This document shows, piece by piece, positions 15,346-24,132 of a DNA stretch of 25,199 nucleotides. Origin of the DNA: a virus. The position numbers and the translations under genes were made by a program. The DNA lies in the IMG/VR virus record IMGVR_UViG_3300008114_000300, positions 1 through 25,199 of that record; one strand, 5' to 3'. The notes below the pieces were generated by a model. The model worked only from the letters and a program-made list of their open reading frames with translations. It did not search any database and had not been told where the DNA came from. Numbering within the stretch: the stretch's first letter is position 1; the number at the start of each line of letters is the position of its first letter.

Positions 15346-18300
15346 TTAAATTATTATTCCATTATAAGCAATTCCTGAGGGAGTATTACTATAACCCAAT
15401 AATTGACCTTGGGTTCCAGCATTAACCATACCATTATTACCACTAGTCAATAAACTATTACCATTACTTGTTGTTGGTAAGTAATTATTAATTTGTGATG
15501 TGTCTAACGCTGAATAATAAGATTGTAAAGTTGTTGTATATGCCGAATATTGTGTTCCTGCAGTATACTGATAAGATGGGTAATAAAGATATTGACCATT
15601 TTGATTATCAGTATTTGCAGTTAATAAATTATGTCGTACAGTTTTAAGACCTGGTTGAACGGGTATATTTAAAAAGAATTCTCCTTCAACAATTTTATTA
15701 CCATAGGTATTATATCCAAAAATTCTTGATAAATCATACTTAATTTTCTTTCTTCCACTTTGTGGGTCAACACCTCTAACCATAAAGATTAGATTAAGAT
15801 TACCACCAACCCATTGACCAAGATAATTTGAATAGGTGTCTTCACCTTCTTTACCATCTTGACGGTATAATTTAATTTGTTGTTGTAATTGTTTTAATAA
15901 ACTAGTTGATAATGTATTTGAATTTTGACTTATAAAGTCATTATAAGTTAATCCTGTGATTACTTGAAAATATTCTATATCTGTCGGAAATCTATATTCT
16001 TTAGTAGTACCAGTTGTTGAACCTGATAAACTATAAGTTACCGTTTGTAGGTTTGTTGAATTTGATGGGTTGGCGTAATTTACCACAATACTACCACCAA
16101 TATTTGTAGTACCTGTAATACCTGTTGAATCTCCTGTTGTATAAGCAGAAAAGTTTGGGTCTTTTGATAAGTTTGGTTGTGAAAAAGAAATTAACTTACC
16201 TGATGGGAAATAACTTTCAGTATTTGGGTCAACAAAAACCGCCATGATATTATCAAAGTGGTTTTTTGTCGGGTTAATTCCTGGCTCAATTTGAACTTTA
16301 ATTCTGTTTGAACCAGCATACCTATCAGTATCAAAGTACTTTGACTTTAAGTTAAATTTATTAATAACTTCCCATGGTGGTAAATTGTCAATAAAGTCAT
16401 AATCATTTTTATCTACGTTTCTAATTGGTGTTCTAATTGCCCAATTGTCATTAGCTTGTCCAGCAAAAACTTCTTTATGTTCATTAATTTCAACACCCCA
16501 ATTTGATATTGTAAAAAAATCAGCATTTAAAGATGTTGAGTTTTGTTGTGACGCATTTTTAACTAATGATGCTTGTTCGTTATCCGCTGGTACAGATTCT
16601 GGTGTACAATCACAAGCCTGACAATCAGGATAACTTAAATTTGGTAATGTTATTTTAACAAATGGATTACCTAACACATCAAATATATCACTAAAACTTT
16701 TTGACTCAGGACAATCTAAATCTGCACCTAACCAATTAATAAATTTACAAATACCAGAAATTATTAATAATAATGAACCATATATAAAAGCAATTAATGG
16801 TTTTAGTATTTCCCAAACAATAGATAATACGTGTAGTATTGGTGTCAATACTATTAAAAATATTGAGTTTAATGGTAGTATTACATTATTAACTAAGAAC
16901 ACAAAGAAATCAAAATTCCTAACACCATCTGTTGCGGGAAATCTATTGTTTTCACTAGCACATGATGGGTCCGTGATTTCTTTAATACCAATAAATTTAG
17001 ACCTATTAGTTCCTTTTTTATATTGGTCAATAAGTCCGGCAACGGTATATACTTTATTATATTGAAACTCATAAAAAGTATCCTTACATTCAATGGCGTC
17101 TTGTGGATTAGTGTATCCACTCCAATCAAGTCCAAAATAATATGAACCTAACACTTGTTTATATGGTGTACCTAAAACATTTACAGAATAATATGGGTCT
17201 GACGTTGAATTAGTCCAACCATATTCTTTAATGTTTGGAACCAAGAAATAACCTCTTCTAATTTCATTGGTTTCAAAATTAGCAGGTTGAGCATATTTTA
17301 TTTTAAATCTATATTTTCCTTTTGTTGGAATACCAATGCTTGGGTCTTTACTAAAAATTGTTTCCCCGAATTCATTTGTTGTCACATAGTCCAAGTTCAT
17401 TGGAACTTCCATTAACCAAGTACCATCGGCATCAATAACTTTACCACCTCTTGGTAATGTTGCCCTTTCTAAGATTGGTTTTCCATCAGTATCTTGATAG
17501 ATTGTTTGTCTAATACCAATAATTTCACCAGGTCCTGTTTGTAGATTACAAAGGTTACCCATGTCTCTAGGTGGTTTACAATTTTTGGTAATTGATTCAT
17601 CATTAATTCCCGTCACCAAAGAACCCATGAATATGGATGTTGGTTTAATTTCAATACCCTCTTTTCTTAAATCAAAATCATGTCGTGCAATACTAACCTG
17701 ACAAATCTCAGGTTGACCCCAAAATGGTTCAACATTTACTGTTTGATTAATGTTAACAATCTGTGGTAATTCAAATAAATTTGTTGAGCTCTTAAAAGTA
17801 CCACCATCAATTTGGTCGGCAGTTGCTCTACCCATTCTAACTAAATCTTGTGGTGATAAAGAAAAAGGACCGATATCAGATAAGTCCATATCCATAACCA
17901 AAGTATAAGTTCCAATTGGAACCCCCATAATCATATAATCACCACTACCATTTGTTTTGACGGTGAATTTATAATACTTGTCGTAAACTTCAATTAAGGC
18001 TGGATTTGTAAGTACATCTTCTCTTGTTGGAAAAGTTCCTGTTGGGACGTGTCCTGTATGTTGTTGTACGTATGGTAATAAGTTATATCTATAACCATCA
18101 TCGTTAACATCTGTATTAACATTTCTATAAGGATAAAGAGATGAAATAATTTCATCATTGGCATCATCATCGGTTAATGGTATGAATACAGATAATCTAA
18201 CATTTGGAACACCATAACCACCATTGGCAACAACACGACCAACTACAACACCATAATCGGCACACATTCTTGTATAAATTTCTTCAGACCTAACTTTCAG

Positions 18301-18396
18301 AGATAATATCTCCAATTGTTCAAAATCTTGGTCTATTTCAATGTTGACTTGTCTATCAACACCAACTTGTGTGCGAATTCTATACGTTTTGGACAT
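15346..18396 (-). CDS. Large baseplate-region protein with internal hydrophobic segment (1016 aa)
   Basis: No family is named with certainty. Residues 46-75 and 140-175 look like a carboxypeptidase-regulatory-like beta fold (VVVGRVVANGG, VPNVRLSVFIPL, GVPIGTYTLVMDMD), often used as a small Ig-type module. Residues about 495-556 are strongly hydrophobic (FVFLVNNVILPLNSIFLIVL; LIAFIYGSLLLIISGI), enough for two or three membrane helices, followed by a Cys-rich stretch (C562, then DCQACDC at 591-597). The remaining part is beta-rich. It directly follows gp6-like after a 72-base gap holding a TATTTATG motif. Location suggests a baseplate wedge or hub component; the hydrophobic core could insert into the host envelope during infection, which is inference. 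Confidence 0.75.
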   Translation of the reverse strand: MSKTYRIRTQVGVDRQVNIEIDQDFEQLEILSLKVRSEEIYTRMCADYGVVVGRVVANGGYGVPNVRLSVFIPLTDDDANDEIISSLYPYRNVNTDVNDDGYRYNLLPYVQQHTGHVPTGTFPTREDVLTNPALIEVYDKYYKFTVKTNGSGDYMIMGVPIGTYTLVMDMDLSDIGPFSLSPQDLVRMGRATADQIDGGTFKSSTNLFELPQIVNINQTVNVEPFWGQPEICQVSIARHDFDLRKEGIEIKPTSIFMGSLVTGINDESITKNCKPPRDMGNLCNLQTGPGEIIGIRQTIYQDTDGKPILERATLPRGGKVIDADGTWLMEVPMNLDYVTTNEFGETIFSKDPSIGIPTKGKYRFKIKYAQPANFETNEIRRGYFLVPNIKEYGWTNSTSDPYYSVNVLGTPYKQVLGSYYFGLDWSGYTNPQDAIECKDTFYEFQYNKVYTVAGLIDQYKKGTNRSKFIGIKEITDPSCASENNRFPATDGVRNFDFFVFLVNNVILPLNSIFLIVLTPILHVLSIVWEILKPLIAFIYGSLLLIISGICKFINWLGADLDCPESKSFSDIFDVLGNPFVKITLPNLSYPDCQACDCTPESVPADNEQASLVKNASQQNSTSLNADFFTISNWGVEINEHKEVFAGQANDNWAIRTPIRNVDKNDYDFIDNLPPWEVINKFNLKSKYFDTDRYAGSNRIKVQIEPGINPTKNHFDNIMAVFVDPNTESYFPSGKLISFSQPNLSKDPNFSAYTTGDSTGITGTTNIGGSIVVNYANPSNSTNLQTVTYSLSGSTTGTTKEYRFPTDIEYFQVITGLTYNDFISQNSNTLSTSLLKQLQQQIKLYRQDGKEGEDTYSNYLGQWVGGNLNLIFMVRGVDPQSGRKKIKYDLSRIFGYNTYGNKIVEGEFFLNIPVQPGLKTVRHNLLTANTDNQNGQYLYYPSYQYTAGTQYSAYTTTLQSYYSALDTSQINNYLPTTSNGNSLLTSGNNGMVNAGTQGQLLGYSNTPSGIAYNGIII

Positions 18397-18412
18397 TCCG
18401 ATTACTTTCTTT

Positions 18413-18420
18413 CATAAATA
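18413..18420 (-). promoter_or_regulatory. Candidate promoter motif variant TATTTATG before the 1016-aa gene
   Basis: The coding strand has TATTTATG about 16 bases upstream of ATG 18396, within the 72-base gap 18397-18468. The gap also holds an imperfect A/T hairpin around TTTTATAAAA. It is a one-base variant of the octamer seen before 1773, 3064 and 20645. Confidence 0.25.
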
Positions 18421-18468
18421 GTTTATACACTATTTTATAAAAGATAGTTTATGTTTCAATAAAATAAA

Positions 18469-20178
18469 TTATGAGAAGTTAGTTGTTTGATAATTCTTAA
18501 CTCTAACAACAATATCTTTTGCTGGGAAACGAATTTGATATATCTGATTTGGTTGTGCAAAGATTGTATTGTCTACCAAACTGATTTTCTTAGTTGCGTC
18601 ATCTGAATAAGGCATTGATGTTTGAGCCGAACTGTATTGTCCACCAACTTTGTTAAAGATTGAAATGTCGGTAACACTTAACACTCCATTTTCGTCTTGG
18701 ATAATTCTATTCAATTCTGCCAATACAATATTCTCACCCAATCCTCTAACAGCAGGGCTAAAGAAAGTTGTAACCCTATCAATAATACTTGATATAACAA
18801 CACCTTGGTTTTGAGTTGCATCCAATACAACAGATACATCAACACCCAAGTCAATTACCTCAGCACTTCCAATTGTAACGTAGTCGTTAATCATACGGTA
18901 GTTTGAAAGATATTCTGCCAAGTTATTCTTTAATGTTTGTGATACTTCAGATGTTAAGTTTCCACTAGCATCATATGATAATATTTGAACATTAATCTTA
19001 TTGTTGTTTTCTGTAATTGATACTTTGGCAGGAGCACCAAACTCACCAGGCATGTTTCTAATAATCGCCTCATAGTCATGAATAGTAATATCTGAAGGAC
19101 CATTTACAAAGAAATCAACTGCTCCAATTTGAGTGATTGTATTTACACCCAAGTTGGTTGCTTGTCCACCACCAATTCTATATTGGATAAATATTGTTGT
19201 ATTGGCAGTTGGAGCTGAACCCAAAGACATTGAATTGTTTTGGTATCTTTGAATCTTCAATGGAACATCAAGTGCTGTAAACTCTCTAAGTTGGTCTTCA
19301 GCCGTGTTTGTTCCACCACCAAAAGTAATCTTTAAAAATCCTTCAGGTGTAAATTCAGTAATGAATCTATTTTGTGTTTGAATATATGTCCCAACTTTAA
19401 TTGCTGGGTCATCGGATGGTTTTGAAGGGTCAGCAATAAACACTCTATCATCAGCAAGTGCCGGTACCTCATACCATCTACCCTGAGCACCCATGAATTC
19501 TTGTGCTGTAGGAACATTTGAATATGCTGTACCGTCTCTTTGAATAATAGATGAAACCCCTAATACGTTTTTTTCTGGTAAGAAAAATTCAAAGAATGGT
19601 CTAACATCATTTGGTGTTATCACTCTTTTGAATACCTTTGTAATACCGTTAACAACTGTTTCTCTTTTTGTAATTGTATAATTAATCAAATTACCCTGAG
19701 CGTCAAAGTTTGGTATTTTTAATCTGTTTGGAAATCCATCAGCATTAAATGGAGACGCAAAATTCACATCATATAAATTTTCAAATATCTGACCTGAACC
19801 TGATACTTGTGAACCACGTCTTAAAGTACCCAAATATCTTTCATCTTCTTTATCACCAAAGGCAGGAACCGTAATTGAAAAGTCCACCAAAGCAATTGAT
19901 GGTCTTTGTCCAGGAATTTTTAATCCATATGTTCTTGCAATGTTATAAATTGATGAACGTTGTTGTGCATATTGAAGAACAGTTTCTTGAATACTTCTGT
20001 CAATATGATAATGTAAGTTGTCGGCTACGGCTGCGTTTAAATCCAAAAACACAGAGAAAACTGAAGCATCATTAAAGTTATCAATCAACTCAGGATAGTA
20101 AGTCCTTGTATAATTGATAAGTTCCTGACGAATTGCTTGGAAGTCCCTAACGGTATATGATATCTTTCTTTGTGCCAT
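18469..20178 (-). CDS. 6: Baseplate wedge protein gp6-like (baseplate J family)
   Basis: A 569-residue protein with the N-terminal hallmark of gp6/baseplate-J proteins: SYTVRDFQAIRQELINYTR at about 8-26, then a helical NDASVFSVFLDLNAAVADN region and an IARTYGLKIPGQRPS turn at about 81-95. The middle and C-terminal parts show baseplate-J features (RIGGGQATNLGVNTI; IHDYEAIIRNMPGEFGAPAK, whose short form is the family's 'dfe.la...pg..' signature). In T4, gp6 dimers join the wedges into the inner baseplate ring and control sheath contraction; T4 gp6 is about 660 residues, so this one is shorter. It lies 5 bases after gp25-like, the conserved pairing in contractile tails. The assignment is confident. 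Confidence 0.9.
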   Translation of the reverse strand: MAQRKISYTVRDFQAIRQELINYTRTYYPELIDNFNDASVFSVFLDLNAAVADNLHYHIDRSIQETVLQYAQQRSSIYNIARTYGLKIPGQRPSIALVDFSITVPAFGDKEDERYLGTLRRGSQVSGSGQIFENLYDVNFASPFNADGFPNRLKIPNFDAQGNLINYTITKRETVVNGITKVFKRVITPNDVRPFFEFFLPEKNVLGVSSIIQRDGTAYSNVPTAQEFMGAQGRWYEVPALADDRVFIADPSKPSDDPAIKVGTYIQTQNRFITEFTPEGFLKITFGGGTNTAEDQLREFTALDVPLKIQRYQNNSMSLGSAPTANTTIFIQYRIGGGQATNLGVNTITQIGAVDFFVNGPSDITIHDYEAIIRNMPGEFGAPAKVSITENNNKINVQILSYDASGNLTSEVSQTLKNNLAEYLSNYRMINDYVTIGSAEVIDLGVDVSVVLDATQNQGVVISSIIDRVTTFFSPAVRGLGENIVLAELNRIIQDENGVLSVTDISIFNKVGGQYSSAQTSMPYSDDATKKISLVDNTIFAQPNQIYQIRFPAKDIVVRVKNYQTTNFS

Positions 20179-20183
20179 TTATG

Positions 20184-20645
20184 TTAAATATTCAGGATTA
20201 CGAAATCTTTAGTGTTAAATACATCATTTGAAATGGCATAATCAATTCTTACAGTAGCGGTATATTCAGTCACGTTTTGATTTGTCATTTGTATTTGGGG
20301 GTCAGTAACACCACCTGTTGAAGTTGCTGTTAATCCTGCAGCTTCACCTGTTGGAGCACTAATGTTAATATTTGTTAATTGTAATTGAGGCATGTACTTT
20401 TGTACAGAATCTCTTATTTCAGATTCAATATTTTTAAATGTTGGTCCATCCAAAGGTTCAAAAATGTATTCCAACAATCCAGTACCAAAATCAGGTAAAA
20501 AATATCTACTACCTTTTCTTGTTAATAACAAGTGAATTAAATTACTTCGGATTTCCTCAGCAGAGTAATCCGACAAATCCAAATACTTACCGTTGAAAGA
20601 AGTTACAAAGGGGAAGGTTAACCCATATGTTTTACCATTAGCCAT
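20184..20645 (-). CDS. 25: Baseplate wedge protein gp25-like
   Basis: A 153-residue protein with the GPW/gp25 family motif at residues 39-64: LLLTRKGSRYFLPDFGTG followed by YIFEP. T4 gp25 is 132 residues and is a core baseplate wedge/sheath initiator subunit conserved in all contractile systems. The N-terminus (TYGLTFPFVTSFNGKYLDL) matches the usual short lead-in. It is directly followed by the gp6-like gene with a 5-base gap. ATG 20645 overlaps the end of the small DUF5522-like gene by 8 bases, and a TATTTATA motif lies 4 bases upstream. The assignment is confident. Confidence 0.93.
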   Translation of the reverse strand: MANGKTYGLTFPFVTSFNGKYLDLSDYSAEEIRSNLIHLLLTRKGSRYFLPDFGTGLLEYIFEPLDGPTFKNIESEIRDSVQKYMPQLQLTNINISAPTGEAAGLTATSTGGVTDPQIQMTNQNVTEYTATVRIDYAISNDVFNTKDFVILNI

Positions 20646-20850
20646 TATCTATAAATATAGTTGTATTTCCTTTTTTGTATTTAGGAAAATAAGGACAATG
20701 TCTACAACCATTACCGCAACAAGAACCTCTTTGTTTATGAAATTCCTCAGTAAAGACATATTTTCCTTCTTCAATATAAAAAGAAGAAGGGGAAAGTTGT
20801 TCACTCCCCCCCTCCGTAGGTGTTTTTATATTCTCTTTATTTGATTTCAC
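20638..20850 (-). CDS. Small cysteine-rich DUF5522-like protein
   Basis: The C-terminal core YVFTEEFHKQRGSCCGNGCR followed by HCPYFPKY matches the DUF5522 family signature (VxTexYHxxrGxCCGxxCxHCPY), a small bacterial protein common in Bacteroidetes whose clustered Cys and His suggest metal binding; its function is unknown. The start is uncertain. I chose GTG at 20850 because it limits overlap with the reductase gene to 14 bases and has GGAG three bases upstream; GTG at 20880 would add ten residues. No ATG is available. A terminator-like hairpin lies inside the coding region (20789-20811). It may be a host-derived cargo gene between nucleotide metabolism and structural genes. Confidence 0.65.
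   Translation of the reverse strand: MKSNKENIKTPTEGGSEQLSPSSFYIEEGKYVFTEEFHKQRGSCCGNGCRHCPYFPKYKKGNTTIFIDNG
20650..20657 (-). promoter_or_regulatory. Candidate promoter/leader motif TATTTATA before gp25-like
   Basis: TATTTATA on the coding strand is 4 bases upstream of ATG 20645 and lies inside the 3' end of the DUF5522-like gene. It marks the border between the metabolic genes and the structural cassette. The very short distance to the ATG means a transcript from it would be leaderless or would start at a later codon, so it may instead be an A/U-rich initiation signal. Confidence 0.28.
20776..20811 (-). terminator. Rho-independent terminator-like hairpin after the ribonucleotide reductase
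   Basis: In minus-strand RNA an 8-bp stem GGGGGGAG / CUUUCCCC (two G-U pairs) closes a 7-base loop (20797-20803), followed by a U-rich run UUCUUCUUUUU. Stem pairing works only on the minus strand; on the plus strand two A-C mismatches break it. It sits 26 bases past the reductase stop at 20837 and could end or attenuate early transcription before the structural cassette. It lies within the DUF5522-like frame, so partial read-through is expected. Confidence 0.5.
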
Positions 20851-22696
20851 AAGCTCCACCAGCACAAGCCAATTCACCACTCAAATCTGTGTTGTCTTGT
20901 AATTCAACAACTTTTGATAAATCAATTGTGTGTAGTTTAGCGAACAATCTGTCGTATTCTTCTTTTGTACAATCCTCAAATGGTGCTTGAATGTAACTTC
21001 CACCATCATAAGGTAATACAGATAAACCATTGTAGAAGTCACGGTTTTCCCACATCCACTCACCTGCCAATTCCCAATCTTCATTTTTTAAACTGATTGT
21101 TGCAGATACGTTGTGTGTGTTTGAACCAGTTCTGTGACCAGGTCTTACCCACTCTTGTGTAATTTTCTTAACACGGTCCAACAATTGGAATGGAGATTCT
21201 GTTCTCAAAATTGCTCCTTCAGGAGATTTTTGTGGAACTGAAATAACTGCCGTGTCGTGTGGACGGAAGAATTCATCTTCAACCAACTCAGGATGATACA
21301 TTGCCAAGTATTGGTAGATTGCTTCATTCTTACCAACACGGACTCTACGGATGTAGTAATCATTGTGCCATGCGTGGATACCTGAAGATGTTCCCAATGT
21401 CAGAGATGTTGTCCCTGCAGGTTTTACAGTAGTTGTACGAGCCGACTTGTTAACACCAATCAACTCAGCAACTCTTGCGTTTTCTTCTTTTACAAGTTTC
21501 GCAGCTTCTTTCATGTTATAACCCAATACAACACCTGAACCGATACCTGTCATAGATACACCAATCAATGCTTCTTTTTCAGTTGTACGTTTCCATACAT
21601 CTCTCAAGTAATGGAAATCAGTATAACCCGCTTGAAGTGTTCCAATGAAAGCCGCCGCTTTAACACGATTATTCAAGTCCTCTTGTGATTCAATGTCAGA
21701 AACATTTACCTCACACAAGTTACAGAATTGGTTTGGTCTCAAAGCGATTTCACAACATGGATTAGTTCCCCAATCTTTATCATTTGTAAAGTAGATACCA
21801 GGTTCACCTGCTCCTGACGCTTCAACTCTTTTCCACAAGTCCATAAAGAAATCTTTTGTAATCTTGTGTCTAACCAAAGCCGCTGAATTGTTAGCTCTAC
21901 CTCTTTGTGGATTTGTTTCCCACCAAGCACCTGACTTACAAGCAATCATCTCGTTGTCATCAGCCGAGAACAATGAAATCAAAGCCGCTCTACGAATACC
22001 ACCAGCAAGAACTGCGTCTGCAATGTGACATATCATATCGTGAACCTCAATTGATGATAATCTTTCACCATCTTCTTTCGCGTCCAACATACCTTTCAAT
22101 TTGTGGATACAATCTTTCAATGGTTGAGGACCTGGTGCTTTACCACCTGATGTTACAAGTTGAGCTCCTTTTGGTCTAACATCTGAAAAATCAAACTCAG
22201 GTGTTGACAAATGCTCACCAAAGTAAGATTTCATTAACACTTTAATTGCATCAGCCCAACCTTCAATTGAATCACCAACCAAGAATCTTCTTGTTCTATT
22301 TGGGTTTGGTTTTCTAATTTCAGGTAATTTTTCTACGTGATGTTTTTGAACTGAATACCCTACTCCAGTTCCACCCAATAACAAGAACATTGTTTCTGAG
22401 AATGCGTCCAAGTGGTCAATAGGAAGGTAAGCACAGTTGTAGATTCTGTTTGGAGAAATCTCAATTGGTTTACCACCAAATTGCATTGACCTCATTGAAG
22501 GTAATACTTTTTTAGTATACACATAATGATACACGTCCACAATCTCACTTGCGATGTGGGGGTATTTCTTAATGTGCATATTCATGTTTCTTGTTACAAG
22601 CTCTTCCCAAGTTTCTCTTCTTTCCAACTCAGGAATAAATTTTGAATACTTCATGTGAACCGTTAGGTCCGACAATATCTTTTGTGATGCGTCCAT
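20837..22696 (-). CDS. nrdJ: Adenosylcobalamin-dependent (class II) ribonucleoside-triphosphate reductase
   Basis: A 619-residue enzyme reducing ribonucleoside triphosphates to deoxy forms for phage DNA synthesis, using coenzyme B12 and no oxygen. The active-site loop NPCCEI gives N312, thiyl Cys C314 and E316; the buried redox pair is probably C88 (IYNCAY) and C325 (QFCNL). The C-terminal CAGGAC (C611, C616), ending CEIK, is the external shuttle pair typical of the monomeric RTPR type. Other family segments are LLLGGTGVGYSVQ at 105-117 and TTVKPAGTTSLTLG at 422-435. The Lactobacillus RTPR is 739 residues, so this one is compact, probably lacking part of the insert or allosteric region. It follows the helicase by 26 bases. 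The call is confident; thioredoxin partner and B12 supply are not in the window. Confidence 0.93.
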   Translation of the reverse strand: MDASQKILSDLTVHMKYSKFIPELERRETWEELVTRNMNMHIKKYPHIASEIVDVYHYVYTKKVLPSMRSMQFGGKPIEISPNRIYNCAYLPIDHLDAFSETMFLLLGGTGVGYSVQKHHVEKLPEIRKPNPNRTRRFLVGDSIEGWADAIKVLMKSYFGEHLSTPEFDFSDVRPKGAQLVTSGGKAPGPQPLKDCIHKLKGMLDAKEDGERLSSIEVHDMICHIADAVLAGGIRRAALISLFSADDNEMIACKSGAWWETNPQRGRANNSAALVRHKITKDFFMDLWKRVEASGAGEPGIYFTNDKDWGTNPCCEIALRPNQFCNLCEVNVSDIESQEDLNNRVKAAAFIGTLQAGYTDFHYLRDVWKRTTEKEALIGVSMTGIGSGVVLGYNMKEAAKLVKEENARVAELIGVNKSARTTTVKPAGTTSLTLGTSSGIHAWHNDYYIRRVRVGKNEAIYQYLAMYHPELVEDEFFRPHDTAVISVPQKSPEGAILRTESPFQLLDRVKKITQEWVRPGHRTGSNTHNVSATISLKNEDWELAGEWMWENRDFYNGLSVLPYDGGSYIQAPFEDCTKEEYDRLFAKLHTIDLSKVVELQDNTDLSGELACAGGACEIK

Positions 22697-22722
22697 TTTA
22701 TTTAAAATACTATTTTTTTTTA

Positions 22723-24108
22723 TTAGTTAAAGTTATTTGGTTGTACTCGCTCTTTTCTTTTTTCCATTAGTTCTTTGATTCTATCTCTGTTCTTTTCTTC
22801 TTTCTTTTCTTCAAATCCTAAGAAGGTAACAGAACTTTCAGTATCAATTTCCAACAATTCGTTGTTGAACTTACAGTTTTCAAAGATAACCCCATCTTTA
22901 CCCACACGAGACTTGGTAATTGCGATGGTTGCTAAATTCATTTCTTTTTGTTGTAAAGTTTTAGCCACGGAAATGATAACGTGTCCAACTTGTGCCTTTT
23001 TAATAGAACCACCCATTTGGTCGGTAGTAACAACCTCAGAAGATATAGAGCTTCTGTTACCCTGTGTTGCGGTCCACCCCACTACGCCAAGTTCATGACA
23101 CATAGCTTCGTAACCTCTCATAACGGAACCTTCACTTTTCCATTCATCTCCCATATTCCTATCAGGTACAATACAATCAATATAATCTAAAACAATCATA
23201 TCAATCTTATGTCCATCAGCAACCATCTTTCTAATCATGTTCTTGATTTGAGTCATTGTAAATTGGTCTGAAGGTAGTTTTTTCAAGAACAATTTGTTGG
23301 TCATTTCTTCTTTGACCTGACGTGCTTTTTCAAGAACTTCTTCACGGTGTAATGGGAGTTCATCAGGTGGTATACCTGTCCACATTGTGAAGTGTTTACG
23401 TTGGATTACTTTTGGATTGTCCTCAAAGAATAACTGAAGAACATTGTAACCGTTATTAAATGCTGTGTTTGCAATTTTTGAAAGGATTGTAGTTTTTCCT
23501 ACACCAGTTGGTGCTAAGATTACACCCAATTCACCTTTTGCTAATCCACCTTTTAATAACTTGTCAATACCCGTAATCCCCATTGGGATTGGGTGACGGA
23601 AATCTTCATTCAAAACATCTTCCAAGTTTTGGAAAACATCTTCAATTTTATTTCCATTTTCCCCTACTTGGAGAGCACTTCTTACAAGTTCTTCAAGTTT
23701 GTCATAGTTTTCAAATTCTCCACTATCAAGTATTTTTTGTGATTTGGTGATTGCCTTTTGAAGTTCTTGTTGTTTACAAAACTTCAATGATTTTTCTTGT
23801 ACAAATGTCGCACCTTCGGTTGACGCAGTTTGTATCTGTTTGATAGTGTCGTTTAGAATTTTCAACATCAACTCTTGTGGGAACTCACTTTTTACCATTT
23901 GTGAAAGTGTTTCGTATGATGGAGTACAATCATATTTTACATAGTACTCTTTCACCAATTGGAGAAGTGTTTTGAAATATTTGTTTTCAAAGTGTGAAGG
24001 TTCAATTACATCAATAATAGAATGTGAGAAGTCCTTATCTAAGATAATCTGATTTAATAATTGTAGTTGAAACGTGTTACCTAGATACTCAAAATTCTTG
24101 TTTGACAT
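22723..24108 (-). CDS. dnaB: Replicative DNA helicase, DnaB/T4 gp41-like
   Basis: A 461-residue hexameric 5'-3' helicase. Residues 1-150 are a helical N-terminal domain. The RecA-like core starts near 176 (MGITGIDKLLKGGL); Walker A is APTGVGKTT at 199-207 (K205, T206), Walker B is DMIVLD at 303-308 (D308), the TQGNR sensor segment is at 348-352 (Q349), and TKSRVGKDG near 398-406 carries the likely arginine finger R401. Catalytic E229 is suggested by FFED. The C-terminus is a charged tail (EEKKEEKNRDR). Length is close to T4 gp41 (475). The start has an AAGGA site ten bases upstream and a TATTTATC motif farther out. It lies between a 149-aa unknown gene and the reductase, in a replication cluster. 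It works with a primase not in this window. Confidence 0.92.
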   Translation of the reverse strand: MSNKNFEYLGNTFQLQLLNQIILDKDFSHSIIDVIEPSHFENKYFKTLLQLVKEYYVKYDCTPSYETLSQMVKSEFPQELMLKILNDTIKQIQTASTEGATFVQEKSLKFCKQQELQKAITKSQKILDSGEFENYDKLEELVRSALQVGENGNKIEDVFQNLEDVLNEDFRHPIPMGITGIDKLLKGGLAKGELGVILAPTGVGKTTILSKIANTAFNNGYNVLQLFFEDNPKVIQRKHFTMWTGIPPDELPLHREEVLEKARQVKEEMTNKLFLKKLPSDQFTMTQIKNMIRKMVADGHKIDMIVLDYIDCIVPDRNMGDEWKSEGSVMRGYEAMCHELGVVGWTATQGNRSSISSEVVTTDQMGGSIKKAQVGHVIISVAKTLQQKEMNLATIAITKSRVGKDGVIFENCKFNNELLEIDTESSVTFLGFEEKKEEKNRDRIKELMEKRKERVQPNNFN

Positions 24109-24118
24109 AATTAAATTT

Positions 24119-24123
24119 TCCTT
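24119..24123 (-). promoter_or_regulatory. Shine-Dalgarno-like site of the helicase gene
   Basis: AAGGA on the coding strand lies ten bases before ATG 24108. It stands out because most other starts in the window have only A/T-rich leaders, as is usual for Bacteroidetes-type translation. Confidence 0.45.
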
Positions 24124-24132
24124 ATTAGTTTT

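Noticed and set aside
22775-23098. 107-aa plus-strand frame across the helicase gene
   Set aside because: It is antisense to conserved helicase core motifs, so it is a shadow.
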